Below, piece by piece: positions 1 to 13,824 of a stretch of DNA of 64,000 nucleotides (within the stretch, counting starts at the first letter, position 1; each line of letters starts with the position of its first letter). The position numbers and the translations under genes were made by a program. The DNA comes from Monarcha castaneiventris obscurior. Its lineage: Eukaryota > Chordata > Aves > Passeriformes > Monarchidae. Where the stretch lies: positions 120,832-184,831 of the forward strand of contig JAMPIT010000512.1 in NCBI GenBank assembly GCA_026261815.1, written 5' to 3'. Under the pieces are notes generated by a model that worked only from the letters and a program-made list of their open reading frames with translations, had not been told where the DNA came from and made no database searches.

Positions 1-54
1 ATTGGTCCGAACTTCAACACTGTAGATGACAGCCTATCTCCTACACAAACATCC

Positions 55-340
55 TTACAAATTGAAGTGTCTAATGGAGCCTTGGTGCATTTTATTTTTA
101 AATATGGTGAAAATTGATACACATTTTAAATGCGTACATAAGTATTCAGCAACTAAGAAGTCGAGGTAGACGGCACTGGTCAGTCTTCCCTTGTTTACCA
201 TTGCCATCACTCCATCACAGAGGGCTACAGTTTGTAGTAGCAAATTGTACAGTCAGGTACAATTTGCCCTTAGTGAAGCTGTCCTTGTCTTCTATGAACC
301 TTAGCATAGCCAGGATTTGTTTCAATGAGCAGCTTCAATC
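55..340 (-). mobile_element. worn CR1 LINE fragment (reverse-transcriptase region)
   Basis: On the minus strand about 25 codons around 150-240 read as the part of the CR1 ORF2 reverse transcriptase that carries a C-D-G-V and a Y-L-D-F segment, with upstream homology in other frames up to about 340. It is frameshifted and has no start or tail. The CR1 family is certain to occur in this window, but this copy is old and its ends are uncertain. Confidence 0.55.
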
Positions 341-344
341 ATGA

Positions 345-3300
345 AACAAGTCATTAAGCAGTTTTCTGCTGGGCAGGTGGCACAGAATAAGCAAAAAAAA
401 GATGCACACATTTTTACATTCTCTGTGATTTACCTGACTTTGATTTATTAGGTTAATACACAAACCAGCGAAGTCCACAATATTAGTTAAAAATGGTCAG
501 AGGTAAAGTAGCCATTCTCAAAACAAGTGTGCCATGGTTAAAATAATGTTGGCAGGCTTACATTTAAAATAGAGAAATAATGAAACTATTTGGCAGTTGT
601 CTAAAAAGCAAAGTCACTAATTTTTTTTCTAAAGAAAATAGCAGGTTTTAGAATCATCAAGTAGAGATGTGTATAAAGTGGTATTTTTTAACTGTAACCT
701 GAGCATGGTAGCTCACAAGGTGCAGCACTACTTCATGTAAATGTAGATTAAATCTAGACAGTTCTGTTTCCCTAAAGTCTTAAAATAATGTTGAATATTT
801 TCATAAGAAAGAAGTAAAAGTTCAAAAGTGGTGTCTGAAGCAGAATTTTCGTGATGGTCCTGAAGTGGTGGAGGCTCAGCTAAGAAACATTGCAGTAGCC
901 CTTACTAAAGAAAGTGACAAGCAGACAAGATAATTAGCAGCTACAGTAATATTGCAACACTTTTTATTATCCTAAAGAACATTATGACTGCTGTTCTTGA
1001 CTTCGGTAACTCTTTTGTTGGTAGAGTTATTTCTCTGTAAAGACAGAAAAATACACATATGTATTAGCAATCGAAACCCATTCTGTTCTCCCTGTGTATA
1101 TCACTCCAGTTTAGAGCTGGAAGAAAATTGCAATATCGAAATGTAGGTAAGTAGAAAGGAATTAAACCACTACGACTGTCAACCTAGCACTTCTCACAGA
1201 TAATACTCATGAAGAAAATAAAATTTCAGGAAAGGTACACTTTATTTATATTTTCAAAATAATTTACATCTTAAATCTCCATTAATTATTGTGCTTGATA
1301 TTGAAAGGCTAATTAAACTCCTCTTTGAAGCCTGTATAGAGTAGATGCTAATGTATATTATGTAATCCACAATTTTAAAATCTGGTATTCTTATCACAAT
1401 AACTGATTGTTACAATCATAAATCTTCAAATACAGCAAAAGAAAATACAGTTCTTTATAGGACTGAAGAATAAGACTGTTTTGTTGCAAAAAATATTTTT
1501 TTCTATTTTGAACACAATTAAACATCGGATCCATCAAGTGATTTCTTTTTTTCCAATCTGTATTTTGCAGCACGTGTCAGACTAGCTTGGTAAACTGCAG
1601 GGTAATAGCCTCTTCATTATTGTTCCTGCTGTCAGATTGAGTGACTTGGCTGGAGGGTTGATGCTTTTAGCTTATGTAGTTGATGAGAATGCAAAAGTAT
1701 TAGTATTGACTTTCCTCCAGGAGCAATCAAAATTGTCTACGTTTACCTTCCAAATTTAAAGCCGTCTTCTCTAGACTGATATAAATTGATCAGTGTATAT
1801 CAGTATGTAGCAACTGTTAACAAAACATCCATTTTAAAGACTGTATTTTAAAATGTCAAAATCTATAGTCTTATTTACTTGGCACAACACTCCTAAAGTA
1901 GATCTTGAACAGAGTTTTCAACACTGTTGAAAATTCAAGTCGGTTGCAAGATCCTGGCTTAGGAATTTCCGTTTGTAAATGTAGTTTATGTCATCAGCTG
2001 GACGTTAGCATCCTTCAGCTGAGACTCTACAAACAAGTGTTAATCACATGTTTGACAATGTCTTTGGGAATTGCAGTGCAACTTCTAGAATCTGGATTTA
2101 GGCCCATTTTTACAAGTTGTGGCCATTATATTTTTCCCTTTTCCTTAAAGTGTTATGATGAACACTCACTTCTGTGAAAAAACCTCCAAATTTTTCACAG
2201 TGAAAAGGCACCCAGTATTTGTCAGAATAATTATCCCAATTCAAATCACAAGAGCTCATTGGACTGAAAATGAATCAACAAAGGAAAAAAGAATCTTCAA
2301 AACAACCTTACTGAAAGCAAATTGAATTGCTCAGTTAACATTTTTGTATTGTAAATAGGAATAAAGGAGACATGACAAGGTAAAACTGTTCAACTGGAGT
2401 AAAGAAAAAGTTGCTATGATCTTGACTCATTTTTCAAAGAGTTAAATTTTAAGAAAAGCTGAATATTGATTTAAAGATTTTGTGGAGTTATTTTAACAGG
2501 TCTATTCCTTTAAGTCATTTTACCTGCAGGATGTTTTTTTGTGTTTTTCACTGAAACAATCACAATAAAATTAATTCAATTATGAAATTATGGAACAAGC
2601 ATCCTAAAACTTTTTTATATCAATCATTAGAATAACCACAGTTTGTTGAGACACTGTAAAATTTATTACTGTGTTTTGTACTTTTTCTTAAATGATCCTT
2701 TTCATAAATTTGATTGCACTTTAATTCAAAATCTTTAAATATGCAAGTAGAGAAATTCCTTAGAAAAAGTAACAGAGAAGTCACCTTAAATGTATAGTTA
2801 TTCACACTTGTTTTCTGGTGATGAAGTTGCTCAACATTTTATTGAAGGAAATGCAGAGGAAATATAAAATTATTTTTCCCTCACACTGCAACACATTAAT
2901 TAAGCTTTAAGATCTGAAACATCAAGGAAGACTGGTCCAACTTATTCACAAGTTCTAGTCTATAAGAAAGCTGACTACAGCAAAGCCTACACACAGAGCT
3001 ATATTTTACTCCATGCCTCTAAGAAAAAAAAAGTAAATTTTTTCCAGCTGTTTTTGTAGATGATTTTTCACTGGCTTGATGTTGACACTAATAGGGATGT
3101 AATAATTTTTGTTTTTACTTTTAAAAATATAGCTGAAAAAGAAAAAAAATACAAATTTTCCTATTGTTTAAACAGTACCTCTCATGGTCTTGGTTCTTCT
3201 CTTCCAATTCTTTCACATTGAACTTGGACAAGGGCAGAAGTTATCAGAGGCTGGAGACCATTCTGCCCAGTGAATTTAGGTGTGGCTATGCTCTTTGAGA

Positions 3301-6300
3301 ATGTTTGAGAATCTGAAGAAATGGATGTGGGCTACATTGTGCAAGCTGGTCATCAGACATTCAGTGAACATTTGTTTTACAGATTTACAGATGCAAATTC
3401 AAGTTCTTTGTATTTCAAGAATGGTAGCTCTTAATCATCTTCTATTTGTCAACTTCTATCAAGAGGAATCCATACTAGCTGTTCAGAGCCAGAGGTAAAA
3501 CCACCCCTGCCTGCAGCTCCTGCCATCACTGATGTGGTTTGATTCTGGTGTGGAATCAGCTTGGTATTCCTAGTGCTAATCTGTCAGGGCCTACCTGCCA
3601 GGTCTGCACACTACAATGAAACTACACAATACTAAATTTAAATTTTTTGCAAATGGCTGTAAAGGAATTTGTTACATCCTCTGGTTTAGTCTTTTTTTCA
3701 GCCTACATTAAGGAAGATGAGTTTTATTCATCTGTGCCAGCCCCGCATTTGGCATTTTGATTTTTCACACTTGCTTAATCCCTCTTTAGGCAGCAAAATC
3801 CGACCCTTCCTTTCTGTTCAGACCCCTGCCCATTGTCTGCTCCCACTGCAAACAACTAGAGCTTTTCCATTGACTAAAACAGTAGTTGTCTTGTGCCCAA
3901 AAATAGACTAGTTCTTGCAGAAGATTTTTTAGCAGTTTAGTTCATCAGAGTCTGTCAGTCAGCTTTTATGTTTTTGCATTAATTCCAAAATATTTTAAGT
4001 AATAATAAATGCATGATTTTTATCTGCTTAATTTTATTTCAAGTTATAATACTTTTTAAAAAAATTATATATAAAACATTTCTCAAAAAATGCAAGCTGT
4101 TCTAGTGAGGTGAACTCGTCAGGTTTCATCTTTTCTATTTTTTTCCACTAATGGAAATGGTTCATACTAGGGGACTATGATATCTCAGCACGTATAAAAA
4201 CCCATGTTACCTTGACCTATTTGCAAAATTGAAAAGTCTGAAAAAGATTTGACTAAGCATTTGTGGGAACTGACCTTCTCAGGTGCTACATGTTTATTTT
4301 TATGATGGCAGGTGTAATTATTCCTGAGATACAGCCACCAGAAAATTGCCATTTTGCTCTGTGTACGAGAATAAGCTCCTCTCATAGTGTGCTAAGCATA
4401 ATGCCAAAGTTTTACCTGAACCTATATTTGCTTTCAGCTAGGGTTAAGAATACCCATTAACTGTGTTCTCATAAAAGGTTTCTACTTATTATTGCAAAAA
4501 TATAGTGCGGCACAGTAAAAGGAAAAGTCAGAGCATGAATATACAGATGGAGTAGCTAAAATGTAGAGAGAACATGTTCAGTATTCTAAATACATATTTA
4601 GAATTAATTCTTCACTGACTTGCTCTGATTTCAGCATGACTGCTCTGAATATAAGCCAAAGCAGAATTTAGCTGTTGAGTTTAGCCATTAGTCGCTTGAT
4701 AACAGTAGTCAAAAGGCCTAATTAGAGTTTCACAGAGAAGGTGATGGGGGTGTAACATGGTGAAAGAGCAGCACCCTTTGAATTTCACATTAAAGCTTGT
4801 TTTTTACATTCCCTAGCTTGAAGCATGGTTGTGTAGTTCTTCATACACTATATTTCAATTTTCTGTAGTCTTTGACTGTCGCTCTCAACCAGAGATCATT
4901 ATTTTAAGCATTTTTAAGGTTTATGCTTGCAGTTTTGATTTTCTTGGCTGGTTTGAATATGCTGCAGTACAGAACATTATGAAACCAATGTATGGATAAT
5001 GTACATACACACACATAGTCCTTGCATAACGTTGATAACATTTGCGAAAGAAACAACAGTAAAAGCCAATCTTTTTCTTGACCCTAAAGAAAAAAATAAA
5101 GAAGTAAAATCTTCATTAACAAAACTGATATTAAAGTTCTATGTCTATTTTCTTTTCTCTAGTACATGACACATTCTCTCCATCCGCTTTCTTGCCTCTC
5201 CCTGTTTACATTTTTTAGTGTCCTTTTCAGAGATTTCCCATCCAACTATTATATTTACTAAGCTAATTAAATATAAGAGGAATGTCACTGAGTGGCAGTA
5301 CAACACTCTCGCGGACTTTCTAGGAAAGGATGCATGCAGTAACAATCAAATTGTCAACACTCGATGATGCATTGAAGTGTCCAAGAAGAACCTGCACAGC
5401 TATAACATAGCTTATAAAGCTTTACCCTCTAGCTGCTCAGACTCCTACCTTTGTAAAGCAGATGACCAACTCTGGGTAGATCTTTTCTTCAAGTCTGCAA
5501 TGGATCTCATAGCAGTCAACCATGTTAGGGCTTAGATGATGCTGGCCAAGCACAGAGAGCCTTGTGCATAAGCACTAGATTTATATATACATAGCAGTTA
5601 TTTGAAATTTGGACAAAGCTTATCCTTAAAATACTTGCTACTTGCTTTGTTTCTCAAAACTTTAAAATTCTACATTAAAATATTTGAATTACTCTTCTGT
5701 ATTTGTGGCAAGAGGAGGAAAATCTGAAAGCACTGCTCAAAGAAGACGTGGACTACATCTGCTCTGTATTTTTATATTACTACACAGAGAAGCATGGACG
5801 GGTTTTGCTGTGCAACTGTTGCCAGATTTACATTCTTCTCAATCAATTGGGACAGAAGCTAAAGGAAAATAGTCACAAAGGTAACAATAACAATTTGGCA
5901 TTATATAATGGGAAATTAGGAGAGATCATATTGAAGATACCTAACTTACAAGTAAACTGGCAGTTTATGCTCACAATCTAATTTAAAGCAAAACAAAAGG
6001 AAAACAAAAAAAAGAACAACCAAGCAAAAAAACCAACCCCGAGACTGAGACTGTAGCCTTGTGTGGACAAACACATTCATTTGATATGTGACACCTTACT
6101 GAAGGCTAAACCCAAGATGAAACCACTACACATAAAAGCCAGAGCCCGGACCATCCAGGAAGGGGACACAGCAAGGAATTGAAGCAATTATTCTGCTTGG
6201 TCCATGGGACTTGTCACAAATGAACAGGAGAGGCTTGGCACTTGATTTTCATGAATGTAAAATGTGCAAGTAAAATATCATGATGAGACTCACAAAGATT

Positions 6301-6335
6301 AGCAGAGACAAGCAGTTAACAGAGACAAGTTCTGA
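345..6335. other. AT-rich non-coding interval, nothing recognised
   Basis: No gene, tRNA, LTR or CR1 tail is recognisable. The longest open stretch is a 92-codon plus-strand ORF at 5703-5981; a second plus-strand frame is also open over 5684-5872. Neither resembles a family I know. Short A/T runs and a small CA run near 5010 are the only low-complexity features. Confidence 0.6.
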
Positions 6336-6339
6336 ACCT

Positions 6340-7050
6340 ACAGAGGAATAACCCAATGCACAAGCACATGCTGGAGCCAGCCAGTTGGAAAGTTCAGAAA
6401 AGGCCCTGGTGTTCTTGGTGGGCAACAAGCTGAACATAAGTAAGCAAGGTACACCTGTGATAAAAGATGGCCAACAGCATCCTGTGGTCACTCAGCAACA
6501 ACGAAGAGAGCAGGTGCAGGGGAGTGGTTCTTCCTCTCACTACTGGTGACATCCCATGAGTTCTGTGTCCAGTTCTGGCCTCCCCAGTAGAAAAGACATG
6601 GACAGACTGGAAGAAGGCCAACAAAATCATAAAGATAATTGAGCGACTGGAGCATCTTTCATAACAAAAGCAACAGAAGAGTCATTACTGCTTAGTTGAA
6701 AGAGGAGAATGCTGAGGGAGAATCTCATGAATGTATGAAAATATCAAATATTGGGAAGCCAAAATCAGAAGCCAAACTCCTCTCAGTGGTAATCGATGAG
6801 AGAAGAGGGGCAATTGACACAAATAAAAATACAGAAATTTCCATTTAAGCATAACAACTTTTTTTTTTTAATTGTGAGAGATTTGCAGCCTAGGACAAGG
6901 CAAGGTGTGGAATGTTTATCCTTGGACATATTCAGAAGCTAACTCAACACAACCCTGAGCAATATACCACAACTGAGCCTGCTCTGAGCAGTGGGGCTGG
7001 ACTCAGTGATCTCCAGGGAATCCTTACATCTTCAAAGATTTTGTGATTCC
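6340..7050 (+). mobile_element. CR1 LINE, 5'-truncated 3' portion
   Basis: The sequence follows the end of CR1 ORF2 and the 3' UTR in order: the stretch before 6450 matching the family's RT C-terminal part, the segment near 6560-6610 around 'tgtccagttctggcctcccc', then the conserved 'gactcagtgatctcc' just before the 3' end and a degraded 'tttgtgattcc' tail at 7050. It is interrupted by frameshifts and an internal A/T-rich stretch near 6860, so it cannot be coding. The 5' end is approximate. Confidence 0.75.
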
Positions 7051-10000
7051 TTGATCAGAAATAAAAATTTATTTTTATCTCAAATAGGAACTGCTATTCA
7101 CTCACTTTGCCCATCCTGCTTGGAAAATAAATTTAGGTTTTACATCACAGTGTGGCGTGGCCCTTGCACAAAATCCTCAATGACAATATTCCATAAATAA
7201 TATTTCCAGTAATTTTCTTTTAGAAGTGTTTCTTTTTTAGATAAGAGTTTGGTTTTCTTAAACTGTTTCCTTAATTCTCTTGGTTTTGAAACCATGCCTG
7301 GAGGAACGTGAAGTTTAATAATTCTTGCAAAATTGCATGGCAGATTGTATTGCTTATGAAATTCAATTACTCATAAATAAAATAAGCTTCTGATTCCTAC
7401 CCAATTTATACCTCTGTCTAGTACAGGACTTTACAAATTTGTTTTGTTTACTGACATGGCAGCAGAGTGCCTCCAAACCACAAACATATGAAGATTGAAT
7501 TTAGCTGTACAGGCAGCTGTTGTGCATTGTACCAGTTTTGCAAAAGTATTGACAATAGCATAAGAAATGCTAGCCTATTAATAGCAAGGCTTCTATGTGG
7601 ATTGAGTCAATTTAAACAAACTCAGGGCTTTGATTTCCAATAAAAATACAAGTTATTACAAAAATAAAATGTTTTGTTTCAGCATAGGAATTGAAACAAA
7701 ACACATAGCAAATACTCTCTTCCAAATGTTGGTATGCCTTTTTATCTGTACCCTACTAAATGACCATTGGCTATAAGTCTTGTATACAGGTCCTCAAGTG
7801 AGGACTAACCCCTGTTACTATTGAAAGATTGTCCATGCAACACCGATGACATTCCCCAAAAGAAGAAAGAAAGAATTTGAATAGGCTCAAAATTGGAGAT
7901 CCAATTTTGATCCAGAAACAAAATGATAGAGACAAAAGAAAAGACTAAAAACAATGTTTCAAACCCCCTTCAAACTCAGTCTTACTTTCTGTGATTACAT
8001 TATTGTTCTTATCACACTTATCATACAGACATTTCATCTGCTCCCACTGACAAACCAAACAGTGGTATTGTTAATAGTGGGAACGGGTTTGTCTTCTTTC
8101 TCAACTGTCTGAGTACATCATAGCAATTGTTGTTCTCTTTATTCTCACTTAAAAAATATTTCTACTCCTGTTGATCTTCTTAGCAAATCTCAGATGTGGG
8201 TATATGGTCCCAGAAATTTCCATAATTATTTTTCAGTGGATTCTCAGAAACTCAGCATGAAAAATCTTCTAAACCCCGTTAGGAATCCACTCTGTGGTCA
8301 TTTATTCCTTTTAGGTTCTTTTATTACTATTTTACTTGAATTATTCACAATATTTTGACATTTCAGTCTTTACTATAAGTCACAGAGGATCAGTCATGTT
8401 TGGCGCAGCCATGTCTCATTTAATGGTGATATCTTTACTAGTCATTGAATCTATAACTCTTCCTTTTATCTTAGATAGAATTAAGTTGCCATAGTCATTA
8501 TAATTCAGATTTATATTTACTTTCTCTAATTTTTGTAATAAGTGAAAGAAAAGCTCTTACAAGAAAACTAAGAGCTAAACTCATTGCTATTACACATATA
8601 GCAAAATTTTTTTACATTGGACCATTCCCAATAAAAGAACCAAACCAGTAAAATGTAAACTTGTATTTGTTGATAAATTTGTGAATATTGTTACAAGAGT
8701 TTATCTACTTGCTTTGATTTGCAGTAGGGTTTTCTTCTGAAAACTATATTTTGCTTCAGAGCGGTGTAAAAGAAAGGAAAAAAAGAAAATAAGTTCTCTT
8801 TTAAAACTATAGTGGAAAATTATTATTTTGTAAGTCGTCTGATATAAAAGGAACCATGTGAAATATTTTCCATAAAACCTAAATGCATACTATTAAAATT
8901 TTGTTTCAAATGTTAAGAAAGCTGGAATTTACTGGTTTTATCCACTGACTTTTGCAATTTTCTCCTTCTTTTGTAAGTATTATTTTCATAATAGCTGTTT
9001 TGCTTCTCCCTGCACATGAAATTCCCCTTATTACTGAACACTATTGGATACTTATTATCTTTCCCATCTCTTGTTTTGAACAGAATGTGTCAGAACATCA
9101 TTTCCTTCCCCAGTTTAAAGAACTTGGGCTGACAAAACAGTATTCACACTAAAAAGAACCCCAAAATTCTTCAAATAGGGTAGGAAGAAAGTAAGTATTC
9201 AGAAGGACTTTGAATCTAAAAGTATGCTCACATGCTCACCCAATATACAGGACAGGGATATTGTGGGAGACTAATTCAAGAATTTGAAGCTAAGAAAGAA
9301 ACCTCTAATATGTTGGGGTTTAATTAGGAGGGTGTTTTGTCTCTAATTTTTTTATTAAGTGCAAATTACAGTTATTTCCATTCTAAAATGATCTTGTTTC
9401 AGAATGCAAAACATTCTTATCCTGCAGTAGTGAGCAGAGATGATATTATTAATATGGTCAACAGAAGAAAAACCTTTCTCAGTGATTAAAAATCAGCTAT
9501 TCCTAAGGCATTGAAATTGTCTGTAATAAATAAATGCAATAAATAGTAATAAATGTAATAAATAGTAATTAATATTTGCATTGAGTTTCTCTCTATTGGA
9601 TTGTGTTTTTCACTAGTTTTACCAAATGTTGTATTAATTTTGCTTAAATTTAAAAGAAAAATAAATAGAATAACAATATGCTTATTTATTTTAGCCTTTA
9701 TTTCCTTGATTTACATACACAATCTGATGAGATATATCAATATATTAATAGACAAGAAGAAGCATTCAGAAAAATAAATTTGTTAGTGAAAAATTTTCCT
9801 GTATGAAGAAAATTGTATGTTTACCATTTTAAAAAATAGCCTTTTTTTGTTTTAATTCTGTTAGAATTAGCGCTTGGAATACAAGTCATAACAACACAAA
9901 AATAACCTTCTAAGAGAAAGACATGCCAGCTTGTTGAAAATTCTTCATTTTTTTAATGAAAATTCTTTATTTTTTTAATGGAGCTAATTTCTACATTTGA

Positions 10001-12530
10001 AAAGTCATGGACGCAGAAGCATTTCCTCAGAAGTGGCTTTAAGTACTTTTCTGGACAGCAGTCATGTGAATGAGCACTGAATATACATGACCAGCACCAC
10101 ATCACAGTATGTAAACAGAGGTATGATCAGCATCTGAAAAAATCAAAATCTGTTGGAAAAATATATTGAAAAATGGAAATGTATTGATTTTCATAAAACA
10201 CAACATAAAATTTAGTTCTATTTTGAGCAATTTCATTACAGTTTTCATTAAATTTTTATATAGTAAATCAAATGTACAAAATTTCTCTTAACACCAATGT
10301 AGCATTAAGAAGAAAGCATTCTTTATTCATCCAGAATGACAATTAAATGGTTTTTTATTTGAGCTTGGCAAGCTTTGCTGTTGGTACATACTAAGCTTTT
10401 TTTACCTCTGTGTTGTATATGTGATAAAGATAGAATATTAAGATTGTGTGTTTCATAGCAACTCTGATAAGCAACTTCCTTTCTACTGAGACCTTCAAAC
10501 CACCTCACAGCTTTCTACTGGATTGAAACAGAATGAAAAATGTTTTCAGAAACATAGAAAGATCACACACATTTGCCCTCTAGAAATGGGAACTTGGTAC
10601 ACAGTCTCCTCAGGGAAACCTTCTCATTTAGTCAGTGTCATTTTTAGTGAATCAGAAACAATTTCGAAAACAAACACAAACTGTTTAAAACATTATCACT
10701 CTTAACTTGAGACAAAGCAATTATTAGAGCTTTACTGAGCTTGGATTTGGAACAAATTTCCCCTTTGTTTTTTGCTGAAATCTATGTCAATTTATATGTT
10801 CTTAATCAAGATAAACTGTTATTTCATGTTTTGAGATATAACAGCCATCTGGAAGATACTGCATTTTGGACCATCATTTCAGCAAACTAGAGGTAGTACC
10901 CACACCCAGATTGATGGAGTTGACATTGCTTCCCTATTGAAACATAAAAATCCCCCAGTAAATCTTATTAAATTAGTTGGATATAAGACAACTTGAAAGA
11001 AGTGATTAGGGGCAGAGAAGAAAGGCTTATCTGTTGAGGAAGAATAATTTGAAAATGCAGGAGATGCAGAAACTTGATAAGAATCCAGAATTCCTTAGGG
11101 TTTATCTGACTGTATTTCCTGAAGTTTGTTTACCATTAACTTTCCTGGAAAAACACTTGTCTAACAATTTACTTTTTCATCCAGTGTCAATCCAAACTAG
11201 CTGTGCACAAGTGTCACTCAAGCACTGAAGCACATAAAAGAGGTTATGTGAAAAAACATTCCTTCCCCAAACACATGGGTTCTTTTCTTTCATCTGACTA
11301 GGCTTGAAATATTTTCATTCCCACCTTATTTGATGATATGTACTTTTGTTCGACTTCAGCTGTGTAAGCCCCAGAAGTACAGACTTAAGTTTTAGGTTTC
11401 AAAGTTTCGCTGTAAATTTATTTTGCATCTTTTCTCTCTCCTATCCAAAACCAGTTAACTTTTCTGTATGGGTGGTGGTGGTGTGGAAATAGGAGAATTA
11501 GGAAGATACTTTGAAAGTTTGTGCCTTACACTTACATTTTATGCAAGCAATGACAGGTTTCTGAGGATTGGCACAAGTGCTGTGAATGCCTAGGGCACAT
11601 TGCCATGTGACAGTGGGAGGATGACACTGGGACCACAAGAAAAACAGCTCAAATATTATCATTGAAGTCATTATGATTTCTAAAAAGAGTTGAAGAGGAA
11701 AAAAGTGGGTGCCCTGAACTTATAAGAAATGTCAGACAACTAGAAATTTTGAGAAGATGATACATAAACAGAGCCCTGAGACAAATGGTGATCTAGTTCA
11801 AAGCTGAGCCTGTAGTGTTTTCCTGCCTTAAAAGCTTAGACTTCATGTTGCCAAATATGTTAAAACCAACATGAATTTCTTTCATATGGATAAAAAAATA
11901 AATCAATGTCACTACTGTCAGTGGCAATTTCAAAAAGTTTACTTTCAAGTCTTCTACTCTTGACTTTTTCATAGATTAGGAATTTATCTACCAGTGATTT
12001 AAGACTGACTGCACTCTCTCTGTCACTGTCTATTATTGTCTACTGTCCAAGGTATATTTTGATAGAGTTCAGAATACCACTCTCAGTTTCTGTATATATG
12101 TTTTTGCCCCTTCCTAAATCTTTTTTTTTTCAATTCCTTCTTTAAAAATATTTTCTTCTCATTTGCTTTGTATTTTTTTTCATCTAGGCCATGATTATAT
12201 TATTTCACAGTAAAATTTGAAATCATGCATTTCCAGGGAAAATAAACATGTTTACTGTTGTCAAAGTGAGAAAGCAGAGAAGCAAAATAAGACACTGAGT
12301 AATCATCTTCTTAAATGTTTTGCCTAAGAAGAATTTGCTGTCCTATTTTTTTTGTAGGGCACAAACATTGGATCATCCAGAGCACAAACTGCTGAGAACA
12401 GATTTTCAAAAATGAGATGCTCAGTGTTGAACTCAAAAATATTTTCCAAAGACTTGGAAGTGTCCATGTTTTTAAAATTAGAAATACTTTTTTTTTCAAA
12501 GTTGCATTAGTTTGAAAACAAACCAGTGGG
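7051..12530. other. AT-rich non-coding interval
   Basis: No gene or clear mobile element is recognised over this interval. It contains a 22-bp tandem duplication near 9936 and ordinary poly-A/poly-T runs. The ORFs are short and without recognisable domains. Confidence 0.6.
9936..9979. repeat. 22-bp direct tandem duplication
   Basis: Two head-to-tail copies of a 22-bp unit (gaaaattcttc... then gaaaattcttt...), each ending in a T run plus 'aat', differ at one base. This looks like a simple replication-slippage duplication in AT-rich DNA. Confidence 0.85.
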
Positions 12531-12534
12531 AGAT

Positions 12535-12962
12535 CGCAAGTCAGAATTAAAATTTTACAGGAAAAAAAAATTTTAAAAAAAGTTAAATAATACAAGGGAA
12601 AAAACACTGACAAAGTCAGATACAACCTGACACCCTGTTAGGGTGGTGGTAGCAGTCCAGATGAAGTAGCTCAGCCAAAGCAGTGATTCTATGGAAGGTC
12701 TGGGCTCCAGCTGAAGGTCCAGTGGTAGCTCTTATCCTCTGAGAACCCAGTAGACAGGACTCCTTAGGCAGTTCCAAGGCCAGGTTACATCCAGGTGGGA
12801 ATGCTTGGCTCCTCCCTCCTGGGCGGAGCATCTCACAATAGGATGAGATAAGTCCATCAGTCATGCAATGGTTTCTTGCTGGCCCATTGTCTGTTATCAG
12901 GGGTGGGTCATAGCAGGAGATAACAGCTAATGGTCCACAGCTGGTGGTAATAGAATACATCT
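12535..12962 (-). mobile_element. endogenous retrovirus LTR relic, minus strand
   Basis: This GC-richer block stands out from its surroundings. On the minus strand it reads as the U3/R part of an LTR type I associate with songbirds, including the features 'gataacag', 'gctccgcccaggaggg' and 'gtatctgactttgtcag' followed by a T-rich stretch. It is non-coding; the 114-codon minus-strand frame across it is incidental. I could not find target duplications, so ends are approximate and a subfamily name would need a repeat library. Confidence 0.6.
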
Positions 12963-13027
12963 ATATTGGAACCTAGGACAAAAGTATTCCATAAAAAAAC
13001 TTTTTTTTTAATCATCAAAAACAGCAC

Positions 13028-13175
13028 CAAGCCTGACAGAGTTCAGAAATGTTTGCACAATCCTCTCAGGTACATGATGTAACTCTTGGGGATGGTGCTG
13101 TGCAGAGACAGGAGTTGAACTTGATGATCCTTGAAGGTCACTTCCAGCTCAGCCTATTCTGTGATTCTGTAAGTC
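13028..13175 (+). mobile_element. CR1 LINE 3' tail
   Basis: The order 'gttcagaaatgtttg...caatcctctcagg', 'ttgaacttgatgatccttg', 'cttccagctcag' and the terminal 'attctgtgattctgt' is the avian CR1 3' UTR. It is a short 5'-truncated copy of about 150 bp. Confidence 0.85.
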
Positions 13176-13524
13176 TGTGTAAATAAAAAATGTAAAAAAA
13201 TATTCTTATTAAATATTTGCACTGCCCATAAAATACAGTTTTCCTTGGATATTTTTTCTTTAAAAAATTCAAAGTGTTTGTTTCTGACAGCACTTTTGAA
13301 TGATTTACATTTAATAAATCAATTTTTTGATTAACATGAAATATAATTTAATAAGCCAAAGGATGAAGTCCTGAAATGTGTGTTAACAGAATGGAACTGA
13401 AAACACTGCATTAAAAGTTTAAATTATACACACTTGTATTAAGAGTTCAGAAGAATTCATACTTGAAAATCAAAGAAAAAGAGGCCTCTGATGACCTTTA
13501 TGATGACCTCAGAGAGTTGACATC

Positions 13525-13824
13525 AAGATCAGTGGTCCAGTTTATGTGTCTGAAGAACAGGATGCCATCCAGAGGGCCCTGGACAAGCTCAAGAAGTGGG
13601 CCCATGTAAATTTCATGAGGTTCAACAGAGACAAGTGCTGATACTGCATCTATGTCAGTCAGGGCAAACCCTGTGTGGATTGATACCCTGTGACTGGTAT
13701 CAATCCAGTCTGAAGAATGAACGGATGGAGAGCAGCCCTGCTGAAAAGGACTTGGCAGTGCTGTGGGTGAGAGAATGGACATGACCCAGCCACCTGCACT
13801 TGCCCTGAAACCCAAACATACCTG
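13525..13824 (+). mobile_element. CR1 LINE, 5' part of a copy split by an LTR
   Basis: Plus-strand sequence from 'ggatgccatccagagggccctggaca' (continued without interruption) through the 'aaaaggactt' region to 'catacctg' follows CR1 ORF2. It stops at an LTR insertion and resumes at 14403, so the two pieces are one element. Several stops and frameshifts show it is inactive. Confidence 0.88.
13819..13824. repeat. target-site duplication (left), tacctg
   Basis: The 6-bp tacctg directly before the LTR's TG is repeated exactly after its CA at 14403-14408. A 6-bp duplication is typical of betaretrovirus-like (ERVK) integrases. Confidence 0.88.

Noticed and set aside
5703..5981. 92-codon plus-strand ORF with protein-like composition
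   Set aside because: A second frame on the same strand is also open, I recognise no domain, there are no flanking exon signals that convince me, and the length is within chance for a 64-kb window.
12616..12960. 114-codon minus-strand ORF
   Set aside because: It coincides with an LTR relic and has no recognisable protein features.
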